From the NCBI GenBank assembly GCA_018340375.1, contig JAFFJZ010000004.1:34384001-34448000 (forward strand): a DNA stretch of 64,000 nt, in the 5' to 3' direction. The notes beneath the pieces were generated by a model. It was not told the DNA's origin and searched no databases. It worked only from the letters and a program-made list of their open reading frames with translations. This DNA comes from Gonatopus flavifemur. Taxonomy: Eukaryota > Arthropoda > Insecta > Hymenoptera > Dryinidae. Numbering within the stretch: position 1 is the stretch's first letter; every line of letters begins with the position of its first letter. Of this stretch, positions 55,426-64,000 are shown piece after piece. Position numbers and translations under genes: made by a program.

Positions 55426-55666
55426 GAATGAATAATTTGTTCCTACAAAAAAAAACGATGAATATGCTCGTCATGTTGAGCCTTCTATAATGGTCATACC
55501 CCTAAAAATCAAATAAATTCAAATTTTCCCAAGTTGATTATATCGTGATGTTCTGGGAGCGTTCTATTTCGATCAAATGAACGAAGTACGACAGAACATC
55601 AAAACAAGTCTGGAGAATTTCAAAATAATTCGTCAGCTTTTCCCTGTTCAGGTAGTTGATTAAACA
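55426..55666. other. Downstream flank of the EnSpm gene, no gene
   Basis: The minus-strand sequence after the tnp2 frame; no element terminus was recognised. Confidence 0.35.
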
Positions 55667-57155
55667 TCAGTGAAGTAGAGTTATTACATAAATTTTGTTC
55701 CTGATTGGAAGTGTGATGCATTTTCGTTTTATGAAATTCAAAGGTATTGATTGACGAGGTTGATAATATTTGCTGAGTTCAAAAATACCGATTTGAGATG
55801 ATTCGATAGGATAAGTGAAAACAGGATTACTGTATTGGGAGAATGAGTTACCAATTACGTTCACATTTTGAAGTGATGAAGATTCAATTCTGGTTATTTC
55901 AAAAATTTTGCCATTTCCGAGCTGTACGAAATTATCAGGTGGGAATATAGATAAAATCATATCAGGCAGCTTAATCTTTTCATATTCATAAGTATCACTC
56001 GTGTCATTATATTTGGATTTACATTCCTCCAGGGAGATATGATGCTTGTGAATTTCGTCCGTTGATGTTTCTAATTCTGATAATCTTCTGCATACTTGGG
56101 AGAGGGGCAAATTTGACGTTCTGATGAGACTTTTGGGATGATTCAAGTAGTTTTCGAATGGAAATGCGGAAATTTCTGATAGTGATACTCCAGTGTACTT
56201 TACATCATCAGCGATATGAATCAAATTGTGAAAATTCATCACCTGAGAATGTGCTCCGTACAAAGATGGTAGCATTTTGAGAAAAGTAACTAATAAGGAC
56301 TTTGCCTGATCAGCAAGATGCACTGCATTCTCTGAACTACATAGGAGCCGGGTTGCAGTGAAAAGAAGTAAAAAATATTGATATTTCATGTCATCCAAAA
56401 TATCTTTTAAAACTAAAGCACTGCAGTAGAAAAGGAAAAATCTGTACTGTGTTGCCTTCCAGTTCGCTAAGTCATTGAGGTCAAAACTTTTCCTCTGGAA
56501 CTCCGACGTAATACTTGATTTGATAGCTGTGAGTAATTGTTGTAATCGAGTTTTCTGTTCTTGGCTCATCCTTGTTTGTTTATCACCGTGTATCCACTCC
56601 TCAATCAAAGACTTCATCACACCCAGACATAATAAGTGCATATAATCCAAAGTAATGGAATGGATCATATCAAAATTAGGAATACGGATCAAGGGTGTTG
56701 TTTGATTCTGTAAATGATGATTGGTATCTTCTTTCGCAAGGAAACTCGCATGCGTGCGTAATTGACAATCTATTCTTGTATATACTCTTCTACCGTTGAT
56801 AGTTTTGCCCCGTACAACACTTCTTTCACAAGCGAAGAAACCACCGTGCCCTTTGATACATTTGACACAAGCTCTAACAGGAGTGTCACAAACAATCGCT
56901 TTTATTCTGAATTTCAATTTTTTTCCAGATATGACCAGGTCATGTGTGATGAGATTCGTTGCTTCTTCTACAAAGTCTTCTAAAAACAGATTAACATCGG
57001 CAGGTTTGGAAATTCCGCAATATATACCAATCACAAATGGCAAAGTTTCATACTCTGGATGCATTATTTTCATGAGAATCGGCCAAAATTGTTTCTTCGA
57101 ATGATTATACAATGGCAATCCATCTATGGGGTAAACTTCGCCAAGTGTTCCCACC
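55667..57155 (-). CDS. CACTA/EnSpm-type (tnp2) transposase exon
   Basis: A 495-codon open exon. Minus-strand TTTTCAG at 57161-57155 is a good splice acceptor; the exon then begins with GTGGGAACA, so there is no local ATG and upstream exons are required. Landmarks by residue of the exon: CDTPVRA (D90), CIKGHGGFFACERSVVRGKT (~99-118), LDYMHLLCLGVMK (~169-181, second aspartate), then FRFFLFY and YGAHSQVMNFHNLIHIADDV. This is the animal branch of the CMC/EnSpm transposase_21 (tnp2) family, cut-and-paste enzymes. The frame is intact across the conserved core, with no stop. Element termini were not located, so it may be an immobile remnant or a domesticated copy. Confidence 0.8.
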
Positions 57156-57545
57156 TGAAAATTTCAATCTCATCAATGTTGATGAAATTCCATGAATTTG
57201 TTGTACTAGTGACCCTCTTCGAATTGTGTTGACACCAAGTTCCTAGGAAGTCAGGTTTTCGTGGTACAGGGGTTTAAATTTTCAAGATTTTTCTGATCTG
57301 CGTTTTTTCGAAAAATCATCATCCTCATTAATTCCATTTAATGGAAATATGTTATCATTGATATTGTTAGGATGTTTTCTAAATTTTACGATAAAAATAC
57401 TTTCATTCATGCAGAAGGAATATTTTACATAGAAATTCGATTTTTGAAAGTATTTTTGCATTTTTCGGTCACTGCGCCCCTTTTGATATTGATGAAACCT
57501 TGATAAATCGGAAGCTTGATTCCTCAGCTTCAAAATCATACAGGT
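57120..57545 (-). repeat. Intron/exon segment of the EnSpm gene repeated inverted at 59993-60412
   Basis: ~420 bp at ~93% identity to the inverse of 59993-60412, covering an upstream exon-like text (YDFEAEESSFRFIKVSS), the intron and the first bases of the tnp2 exon. Confidence 0.85.
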
Positions 57546-57637
57546 TTAAAAATGGGACAAAGAAATTTTCCCAAGGTACAGAGTTCCAAGTGTGTACGTA
57601 TCGTACCTTGAGTACGTGACGATCACACCATCGATTT
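57546..57637 (-). other. Putative intron or spacer between the two EnSpm-region exons
   Basis: Short AT-rich text without features of its own. Confidence 0.3.
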
Positions 57638-58282
57638 TCAGTGTATTGTTTTATGAAAAAAGTAATTATCAGCAAGTACACAATTGCGAGGTCTCAGCTG
57701 TGAAATTTTCGATAAACTCACATCAACTGTAGGATTCTTCAATTTGAATGAAGAATACAATTCGGCAAGATTGCATAAAATCAATCTTCCTCGAACATGT
57801 TCACGCGTTCCATCATTAGTTTTGATCGAAACATAATCCTTCATGCCTGGAAATATCCGGCTATTTTCATCATCCAAGTAAAATGCTATGATGGAATTTT
57901 CAATCTCGCAAGATAACCTTCGTCCTCTCTTTGGATTTGGTGATGTTAGAATCCCGTTTTCAGCTACCAACTGTATGGCTTTCCTACCTTGACGTTCCGA
58001 AGCGTTGAATTCAGTAGCCAATGTCCTTCGTCCCCTTGATTTTAGAGCAAGGGTTAGAAGCAAAATCTTTTCTGAGTAACTGGAAGACTGTTTGGATTTT
58101 TCTTTGATTTGATCAAGAACTTCAATAGCTGATTCATGATGTTTTATTTGACACTTTCGATTTGAATTCTCAGACATTTTTGTTGATGAAACGGAAGAAT
58201 CTTCTCCATTCATATCAAAAGTTTCCTCCTCGTTAATTTCAAGGTGTGGGACATCGTCCTCTTCTTCGAATAATGTTTGATC
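57638..58282 (-). CDS. Mobile-element-type protein exon with a helix-turn-helix-like N-terminus
   Basis: TCTCCTAG at 58290-58283 on the minus strand is an acceptor. The frame is open from there (DQTLFEEEDDVPHLEINEEE, acidic) through an internal ATG at 58213 to 57638. Middle: EKILLLTLALKSRGRRTLATEF resembles a DNA-binding helix-turn-helix followed by RQGRKAIQLVAENGIL and SPNPKRGRR. Then IPG-like GMKDYVSIKTNDG and LSKISQLRPRNCVLA. The combination is familiar from multi-exon mobile-element proteins of animals but I cannot name the family. The last ~10 residues look like read-through into non-coding DNA, so the conserved part is cut after CVLA. Same strand as the tnp2 exon 500 bp downstream; shared membership of one element is possible but unproven. 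Confidence 0.5.
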   Translation of the reverse strand, partial: DQTLFEEEDDVPHLEINEEETFDMNGEDSSVSSTKMSENSNRKCQIKHHESAIEVLDQIKEKSKQSSSYSEKILLLTLALKSRGRRTLATEFNASERQGRKAIQLVAENGILTSPNPKRGRRLSCEIENSIIAFYLDDENSRIFPGMKDYVSIKTNDGTREHVRGRLILCNLAELYSSFKLKNPTVDVSLSKISQLRPRNCVLADNYFFHKTIH

Positions 58283-58346
58283 CTAGGAGATAAGAGAAAT
58301 TTCTCAATTATCCCAGTTGTCTCCTCATTAGAACATTTTGGGGCTG

Positions 58347-58552
58347 CACTGAGAAGAATAAATAGTGGACTCAACTACGCACGACAGTTGGATACGTTCA
58401 AATGCAATACTTCTTTGATTCAATTAGATTTGTAGTTGACTCAACTACGAATACTTGAATGAACCTTGAATTCAAATTGAATTGACGAAGGATTGTATTT
58501 GAACGTATCCAACTGCCGTGCGTAGTTGCCTCCATTATCTTTTTTCTCAATG
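58347..58552. mobile_element. CACTGAGAA foldback element (~206 bp)
   Basis: CACTGAGAAGAATAAATAGT at the left; TTATCTTTTTTCTCAATG + TA at the right. Arms CAACTACGCACGACAGTTGG / CCAACTGCCGTGCGTAGTTG continue into GATACGTTCAAAT / ATTTGAACGTATC. Confidence 0.7.
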
Positions 58553-59992
58553 TATACTGTGTACTTTTTTGATGAATCGAATAATAAAGCAGAAGTACCT
58601 CAAGTGATCTACACAGGTCTACAATGATTTTGGTGCCGCTAAAACTAAAGCAGATTGTGAGTATATTCGATACCCTGACTCTGGAAATATACTTATTTTT
58701 TTAATGCTACGTGTAGTTTTCAAGAAATCGCAGGTGTAAAATAAAATGAAAATGCACGATTTTGAAACGTTTTATTCAATTATTCCACACGTTAACAACA
58801 TTTTATCAAATTATTCTTCAAATTATCTCAAAATATGAGTCATTCTCTTCCAAATGCGATTAGGTTTGTTCAAATATCTTTTTTTTTTCTCTGAGATACG
58901 ACAGTTTGAAAATTGTGTTATTTCACCTATTCACTAAATCCATGAACACACAAATTTCGAATTGTCGTGTCACAGTAAAAAAAAAGATATTCGAGCAAAC
59001 TCAACGGCATTCGGAAGGGGATGGATTATATTTTGAGGTGCATCTACTAGTTTCATGAGAAAAAATTACATTCTGACGTCACGTAATCTCAAATATGTCG
59101 AAAAACGGTGTTTTTCACACTTTGACGTTAAAATATCTCAAAAACCACACGTAATAATGCAATTTTGAAGCCAGATTCGGATTCAGCGCGCCAACATACT
59201 TCGGAAAAGTATGATACAGTTGTTGCACCAAACAAAAAGTTCAATTTTGTAGGCCTGTGTTATTCTCGCATGTATCCATCTGAACAGATTGGACATCGTA
59301 CAAAGGTGACATTGAAGATAGTACAGTCATGTCTTTCCCGCATCTATTACATACTCGGGTATCAGAGGGTAGATTATGATATTTTTCTTCTCAGATTTGA
59401 AGATAAGGTTCGAAGATCTGAAGATTTTTTGTGACAGGGATATTGAAATGGATTGAAACAGCGATCACCTGAACTCCTTCGTTTCATTGTGTTATTACAT
59501 GTAGGACAAAGTCCTCCCTCAATAGAATAATTCAGCAGAAAATCAATCACAAAAACTTAATGAACAAGAAAGTTTCACTGATTTGATATTTATCTCTGTA
59601 GATTCAAAACGACACAAAACCGTTGATGAGTTCAGATTGGAGAGAATGAGGTTGGTTTGGTTACAAATAAAAAAGAATCAGGTTGCCCTGGAAACATCCA
59701 CAGTCACTATTCAATTGAAGCTTCAGGGCAGAAGTTTATATGATTGATAAGAATGAATTCAAATCCTCAGAGAATAACATTAGGAATCAGAGGATATTTG
59801 ATGCCTGGAAGTGATTTTCACTAATAATGATACAGAAAATTACGGCAGAATGAATTATTCATTAGCATAAAATATTATTACACAATGTTGGCGTAGTGTT
59901 GTATTTATACACAAGGGTAGCGGGTGGATGTGAGAGATCTGAGCACTTGAACCCCTCTGTAATTTCGAGGAGTCTCCCTATCTCATTTCTTA
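58553..59992. other. No gene recognised
   Basis: 58860-59110 has repeated 'AAATATCT', TTTGAAA and CTCAAATAT words in both orientations. A 89-codon frame at 59165-59434 has no domain and no supporting signals. Confidence 0.4.
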
Positions 59993-60412
59993 ATCTGTAT
60001 GATTTTGAAGCTAAGGAATCAAGCTTTCGATTTATCAAGGTTTCATCAATATCAAAAGGGGCGCAGTGACCGAAAAATGCAAAAATACTTTTAAAAATCG
60101 AATTTCTATGTGAAATATTCCTTCTGCATGAATGAAAGTATTTTTATCGTAAAATTCAGAAAAAATCCTAACAATATCAATAATGACATATTTTCATTAA
60201 ATGGAATTATTGAGGATGATGATTTTTCGACAAAACGCAGATCAAGAATATCTTGAAAATTTAAACCCCTGTACCACGAAAACCTAAGTTCCTAGAAACC
60301 TGGTGTTGACACAATTTGAAGAGGGTCACTGGTACAACAAATTCATGGAATTTCATCAACATTGATGGCATTGAAATTTTCAGGTGGGAACACTTGGCGA
60401 ATTTTACCCCAA
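59993..60412 (+). pseudogene. Partial inverted copy of the EnSpm intron/exon junction
   Basis: The inverse of 57120-57545, ending 26 bases into the tnp2 exon (GGTGGGAACACTTGGCGAAT...TACCCC at 60385-60412). It shows that a second related element or a rearranged duplicate was present here. Confidence 0.8.
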
Positions 60413-60539
60413 ATGATTTATTCAAATTTTCGATGAAAATATTCTTCTTCTTCTTTTAAAAATTACATGTACTTATCAATCAATTTGTTATTAATCCTTA
60501 GAAAATACATACACTAAAAATAATGTGAGTAAATATTTC

Positions 60540-60809
60540 TATAAATCTATTATCCAAGAAGTGAAGAAATATTGTCCAGAAAGCTTGGTGTTGCCAGATA
60601 TAAATATCAGATTATGGTGGAAACAAAAGTCAAATGAATATTCTATAATAGTTCGACTTGCTCAAATCTTATCTATTCCCTCAACTCAAGTAAGCAGCGG
60701 AAGAGCTTCCTCTGATGCAGGAAACGTTGTGACCGCTAACCGTGCTGGATTATTGACATATCATGTTGAAGAACTATGTTTCTTGCATTACAATTTAAAA
60801 ATTGAGTAA
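60540..60809 (+). pseudogene. hAT transposase C-terminal (dimerisation) fragment
   Basis: The frame ends LWWKQKSNEYSIIVRLAQIL, SIPSTQVSSGRASSDAGNVV, TANRAGL and VEELCFLHYNLKIE with a stop at 60807-60809. This is the hATC domain: WW, L.IP, S..R, and an 'fl..N' finish. The rest of the transposase is absent upstream (TNP2-type text precedes it), so it is an isolated fragment. Where hAT proteins normally have SER, the frame reads SGR, so it has begun to decay. Confidence 0.75.
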
Positions 60810-60812
60810 TGT

Positions 60813-60975
60813 GAATGAATTTGAATGAAATAGTGTTTAGAAGTTTTTGAAGGGATGTTCATCGAGAAAATAATTTATAATATTAAATAAATCAATTTCA
60901 TAGATGATTCCGATAAATTTCGACCTGTATATATACCGCAATTAATTGAAAATCTCTATTCTGGAATGATTACCA
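60813..60975. other. Short AT-rich flank, no gene
   Basis: Nothing recognised. Confidence 0.35.
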
Positions 60976-61097
60976 ACCCATGTGGAAGAAATGTTCAAAA
61001 CTGTCAACAATTGTACACAGTTTGTATACAATTGTATACGATTTGTATACAACTTGTGTACAATTGTATACATTTTTGAACATTTTTTCCACATGGG
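60976..61097. repeat. 122-bp hairpin rich in TGTATACAA
   Basis: CCCATGTGGAAGAAATGTTC at the left and GAACATTTTTTCCACATGGG at the right. The stem continues through AATTGTACACA / TGTGTACAATT and TTGTATAC words about a near-palindromic centre. Confidence 0.8.
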
Positions 61098-62868
61098 AAT
61101 TTAGAATTTCAGAAGTCTAAATAATCCATAAATAATCGATGGAAGAACAACCTGAAACAAGATGTAAACTGCGTCATAATGGCAAACAAAGTTTCCCTCT
61201 AACGAGAAAACAATCATGAAAATTATCATACGTCATATGATAAGTTTCAGGATCTTAATGAAATTTGAATGTTTCATATGCTCTGGATTCTCGAAATTCA
61301 TTGGATACTCGGAAGTTTATCGAGTACTAAAAAAATCATTGAATACTCGAAAATTTTCGAGTACTCGATAGATTTTGAGTGCTTGTAGATTTCAAGTACT
61401 CGACTCGACTTGAAAAAATCACTACTCGCACACCCTAGTCATGAGTATCCTGGAGTCATTCCCCAAGTGGCACAAGAACTTCTCAAATATGCTATGGTGA
61501 CTCTATGAATGTGAAAGGGATGTGCGAATGAGACTATTTTGGATAAATTCGTTAAGATATTCTATGGAGGTGCATAGCACATAATTATTCGAAACAGTCT
61601 CATTTGGAGGTTCTACACATGTTCGTAGGATTTTCCAAACACGCTCTCAGCATTTCTAACCTCTTCTGCTACTTAACCCGTATAACACGTGATGTGTAAA
61701 ACATACGTTCGGCATGTGAAAAATGCATAATCTTATGGGCAACGGAATATTCTAAACAACATCTTCCTGGCATATATCATTTCACATCATGTGGCAATAT
61801 TGTAAGAATTATATTCAATCCACATGGCAGGAAGATTCTCATGAACTCAGTAAACTATAACCTCTCATTTGCAAATAACCGATGAATTCATTGTTTTGTG
61901 TACGCGAGTCGGAATAAAATGGTGATCTTTATCAATCTTTATGAATTTGTATACTGCCTCAAAACTTTTTTTTAAGTTGTGTCGAATGCACGGAATTATC
62001 TCAGCCTTATTTAGATTAATTTATCGGATTTTTATCCAAATCACGGAGATACAGCGTGCACTTACGAAATATAGCTCTATGACCATGCAATAGGAAATTT
62101 CGAGATTTCGTCTACAGTAGCTCGACGCGTATTTTTAGTGACAATGTTGAAAATGTATAAGACAAAACCACAATCAATATTTATGAAAGTTCAATTATAG
62201 TGACGTGTAGTGTTTTTCGTCAGTCATTAGGAGCCGACAGAACTTTAGAGGTTAAGCAATTCCAAAACACTTTTGAAAAATATCTCATACCACATGAGAA
62301 AAACTATTTAACAGTAATTCTTCTTCTGGAAAGAATTATGATTGAATTATGATACTGATGCTGCATGAGACATCCTGAATATGTTGACAGAAGTCTTTTA
62401 AAATACATAACCTCTTTTGTAACACGAAAACTAGATGCGTATGAGATGATCAACAGAACATGCCTCCCATATTCTTGAATTCAGGTCATTTGGGCAGACA
62501 TTTCTATGTGCATGAATGTGCCTAGAATATGGATGGCACGATCTCACACATGTATGGCATGTTCCTATGTTCCCAAAAATACGTTCCTCCCATGAGCTTG
62601 ACACGTCATGTGCTGTACGGGTTGGGTCACTCCAAACTGGTCTTTGCAAAAACCAATTTCGACCACTTATTCATCCAACCTGGCATTCCGATTTGGATCG
62701 TATTCAGTTTACCTTATGGCAGATTCGGATGAACACCGTAAAAATTTCTACCTGGAATATCACATAGATACTGAAGTATTCTAGACGAATTGGAATTCCG
62801 CGCAGATACCTATTCAATTTGTACATGTAAATTTGGTTTAATCTGTTGGTTCGGAAAATACGTACGGT
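61098..62868. other. No gene; weak inverted repeats
   Basis: 61490-61650 pairs loosely (CGAATGAGACTATTTTGGATA / TATTCGAAACAGTCTCATT). 61690-61870 pairs loosely too (ATGTGAAA/TTTCACAT, TTCCTGGCATA/CATGGCAGGAA). 62430-62650 holds several CATGCC/GGCATG pairs. 61290-61430 has GAGTACTCGA/TCGAGTACT words. Confidence 0.4.
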
Positions 62869-63231
62869 CCCTGGTAGAAAAATTTCGCTGAAAATCACTA
62901 AAATTGTCAGAGATGTTCAGTGAAGCGTTTTTCAGAGGATTTCAGAAGTTTTCATAGTTTCTGAGAGAGTTTCAGTGATTTTCAGAAAAATTCACAGTCT
63001 TTCAGAGATATTTATGAATATTCAGAAAATTGTCAGTGGAAAAACGTGCACAATAAGTGACTTTTTCAGAATTTTTCAGAGGTTTTCAGAGTTTTACAAG
63101 ATTTTCATAGGTTTTTCAGATTCTTTTAGGTTTTCTTAATGTTTTTCAGAATTTTTCAGTAAGACTTAGAGTTTTGCAGCGACATTCAGAGAAATTCTCA
63201 GAGATTTTCAGACAAACTTCTTTCACCAGGG
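62869..63231. mobile_element. CCCTGG-family element, copy F (363 bp)
   Basis: Left CCCTGGTAGAAAAATTTC; right CTTCTTTCACCAGGG; GT duplicated on both flanks once the adjacent hAT element is set aside. The interior is almost entirely reiterated TTTTCAGA(G/A) words (more than fifteen). No tRNA-like module. Confidence 0.75.
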
Positions 63232-63233
63232 GT

Positions 63234-63360
63234 TAGAGATGGGCGATACGTTTCTATAGAATTTATATCTAGTTTAAATACATTTCAATTAAATTTCGAT
63301 AAAAACTTGATACTTATGTTATAGAAATGTATCGATATCAATACGTATCGCCCATCTCTA
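63234..63360. mobile_element. hAT-type mini-element (127 bp) at the end of copy F
   Basis: TAGAGATGGGCGATACGT at the left and ACGTATCGCCCATCTCTA at the right, with CCAGGGGT duplicated at 63226-63233 and 63361-63368. The duplicated 8 bp contain the last six bases of copy F. Confidence 0.93.
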
Positions 63361-63437
63361 CCAGGGGTGTCATATTCATTCTGAATACGCCGAAAATTAG
63401 GCATGGAATGCTACATCCAACTCTTCTCAACCGTATA

Positions 63438-63721
63438 CCCTGGCGAAAAAATTTCTCATAATTTCTCATATTTTTCATCATTTTTTTCATAATTTTCTCA
63501 TAAAATCCCATAATTTCTCAAGGATTTGGAACATCATTATGAGATATAATGTTTTCATAATTTTCCATAATTTTCTCATAAAATTTCCATATTTTCTCAT
63601 AATTTTTGCATAAAATTCTATAATTTCTGAAGGAGTTTGAACACTCTTATAAGAAATGCTCTTCTCATAATTTTTCATATTTTTTCATAAATTCTCATAA
63701 ATTTTGAAAAAAATCTCACCA
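63438..63721. mobile_element. CCCTGG-family element, probable copy G
   Basis: TA + CCCTGGCGAAAAAATTTCTC at the left. The interior consists of TTTCTCATAATTT words. A degenerate right end, AAAATCTCACCATG, lies at 63705-63721. TA is not repeated on the right, so the border is uncertain. Confidence 0.45.
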
Positions 63722-64000
63722 TGTTTAAAAAAAAAGAGGTGCTGTTATAAGAAAAACAAATTCCCTTTTAAAATTTCCAAATTTTTTATAATCTCTCCAA
63801 AACATATGTTCCATAAAGTCACATAAGATTTATCATTTATTGTTTTGATAAGACGCTATGAAACCTTCCAAAGTAGCTAATCCAAGTGATCCGGATCACT
63901 TGGATCAGTTACTTCAGCAGGCTTCTATGTTTTCCTATGTGTTGATATTTCATATTATCCTTCTCGTCTTTACGGATGCGAGAAGAAACTGTATGAAATT
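63722..64000. other. No gene; small palindrome
   Basis: AAGTGATCCGGATCACTT at 63887-63904 is a perfect palindrome within otherwise plain AT-rich DNA. Confidence 0.5.

Noticed and set aside
59165..59434. An 89-residue coding frame
   Set aside because: No recognised domain, no splice or promoter context, and AT-rich repeats nearby; chance is sufficient.
1..64000. CRISPR arrays, operons or ribosome binding sites
   Set aside because: The window is eukaryotic: splice signals, Pol II and Pol III type elements and animal transposons, with no spaced identical short repeats.

Overview
This is a window of AT-rich nuclear DNA from an animal, most likely an insect. The support is a full-length gypsy-type LTR retrotransposon, a mariner (D,D34D), a pogo/Tigger-like element, hAT elements, an animal-type CACTA/EnSpm (tnp2) transposase and a GC-rich R1/jockey-like LINE fragment, together with intron-like splice signals. 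A hymenopteran is possible, but the sequence alone does not prove it. I find no confident host gene. The window reads as a nest of transposons, many inserted inside one another.

Layout. 0-7 kb: a decayed, 5'-truncated gypsy element on the minus strand (3' LTR 2050-2330; integrase and RT 2844-6595), itself split by a 'CCCTGG' inverted-repeat element. 7-15.5 kb: no clear gene; several foldback elements, a diverged array of ~303-bp units (10.85-12.33 kb) and a second CCCTGG element. 15.57-21.36 kb: a young, apparently intact gypsy element on the minus strand, with two 391-bp LTRs differing at about two sites, a CATG target duplication and one long Gag-Pol frame. 21.4-30.6 kb: small inverted-repeat elements, including a 1.46-kb foldback (25430-26889) and a CCCTGG element with another element nested in it. 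30.6-32.86 kb: a hAT element with an 8-bp duplication that contains a broken mariner. 33.0-36.6 kb: nested hAT-type elements and a broken BED-finger hAT fragment. 36.8-37.45 kb: a GC-richer, LTR-like stretch with a TATA box. 37.95-41.59 kb: a pogo-like element with an internal duplication and a hAT element inserted at its splice donor. 41.9-48.5 kb: a CACGGAGA element, plus a 4-kb element with ~785-bp inverted repeats around a broken hAT-like transposase gene. 49-51 kb: two candidate exons of unknown origin. 52.6-53.8 kb: a LINE 3' fragment next to a microsatellite. 55.6-60.8 kb: CACTA/EnSpm-type coding exons, a partial inverted copy and a hAT C-terminal fragment. 60.8-64 kb: more inverted repeats and two CCCTGG-type elements, one followed by a precisely bounded hAT mini-element.

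The most unusual thread is the CCCTGG family. It has six or seven copies, five of them with matching but variable 2-bp target duplications. Their interiors are built from short reiterated words, and three copies carry a tRNA-like A-box/B-box module, two of these closely followed by a T-run like a Pol III terminator. A fourth such module lies in an unrelated CACGGAGA element. Five insertions are dated relative to their hosts by filled or empty sites inside the window.
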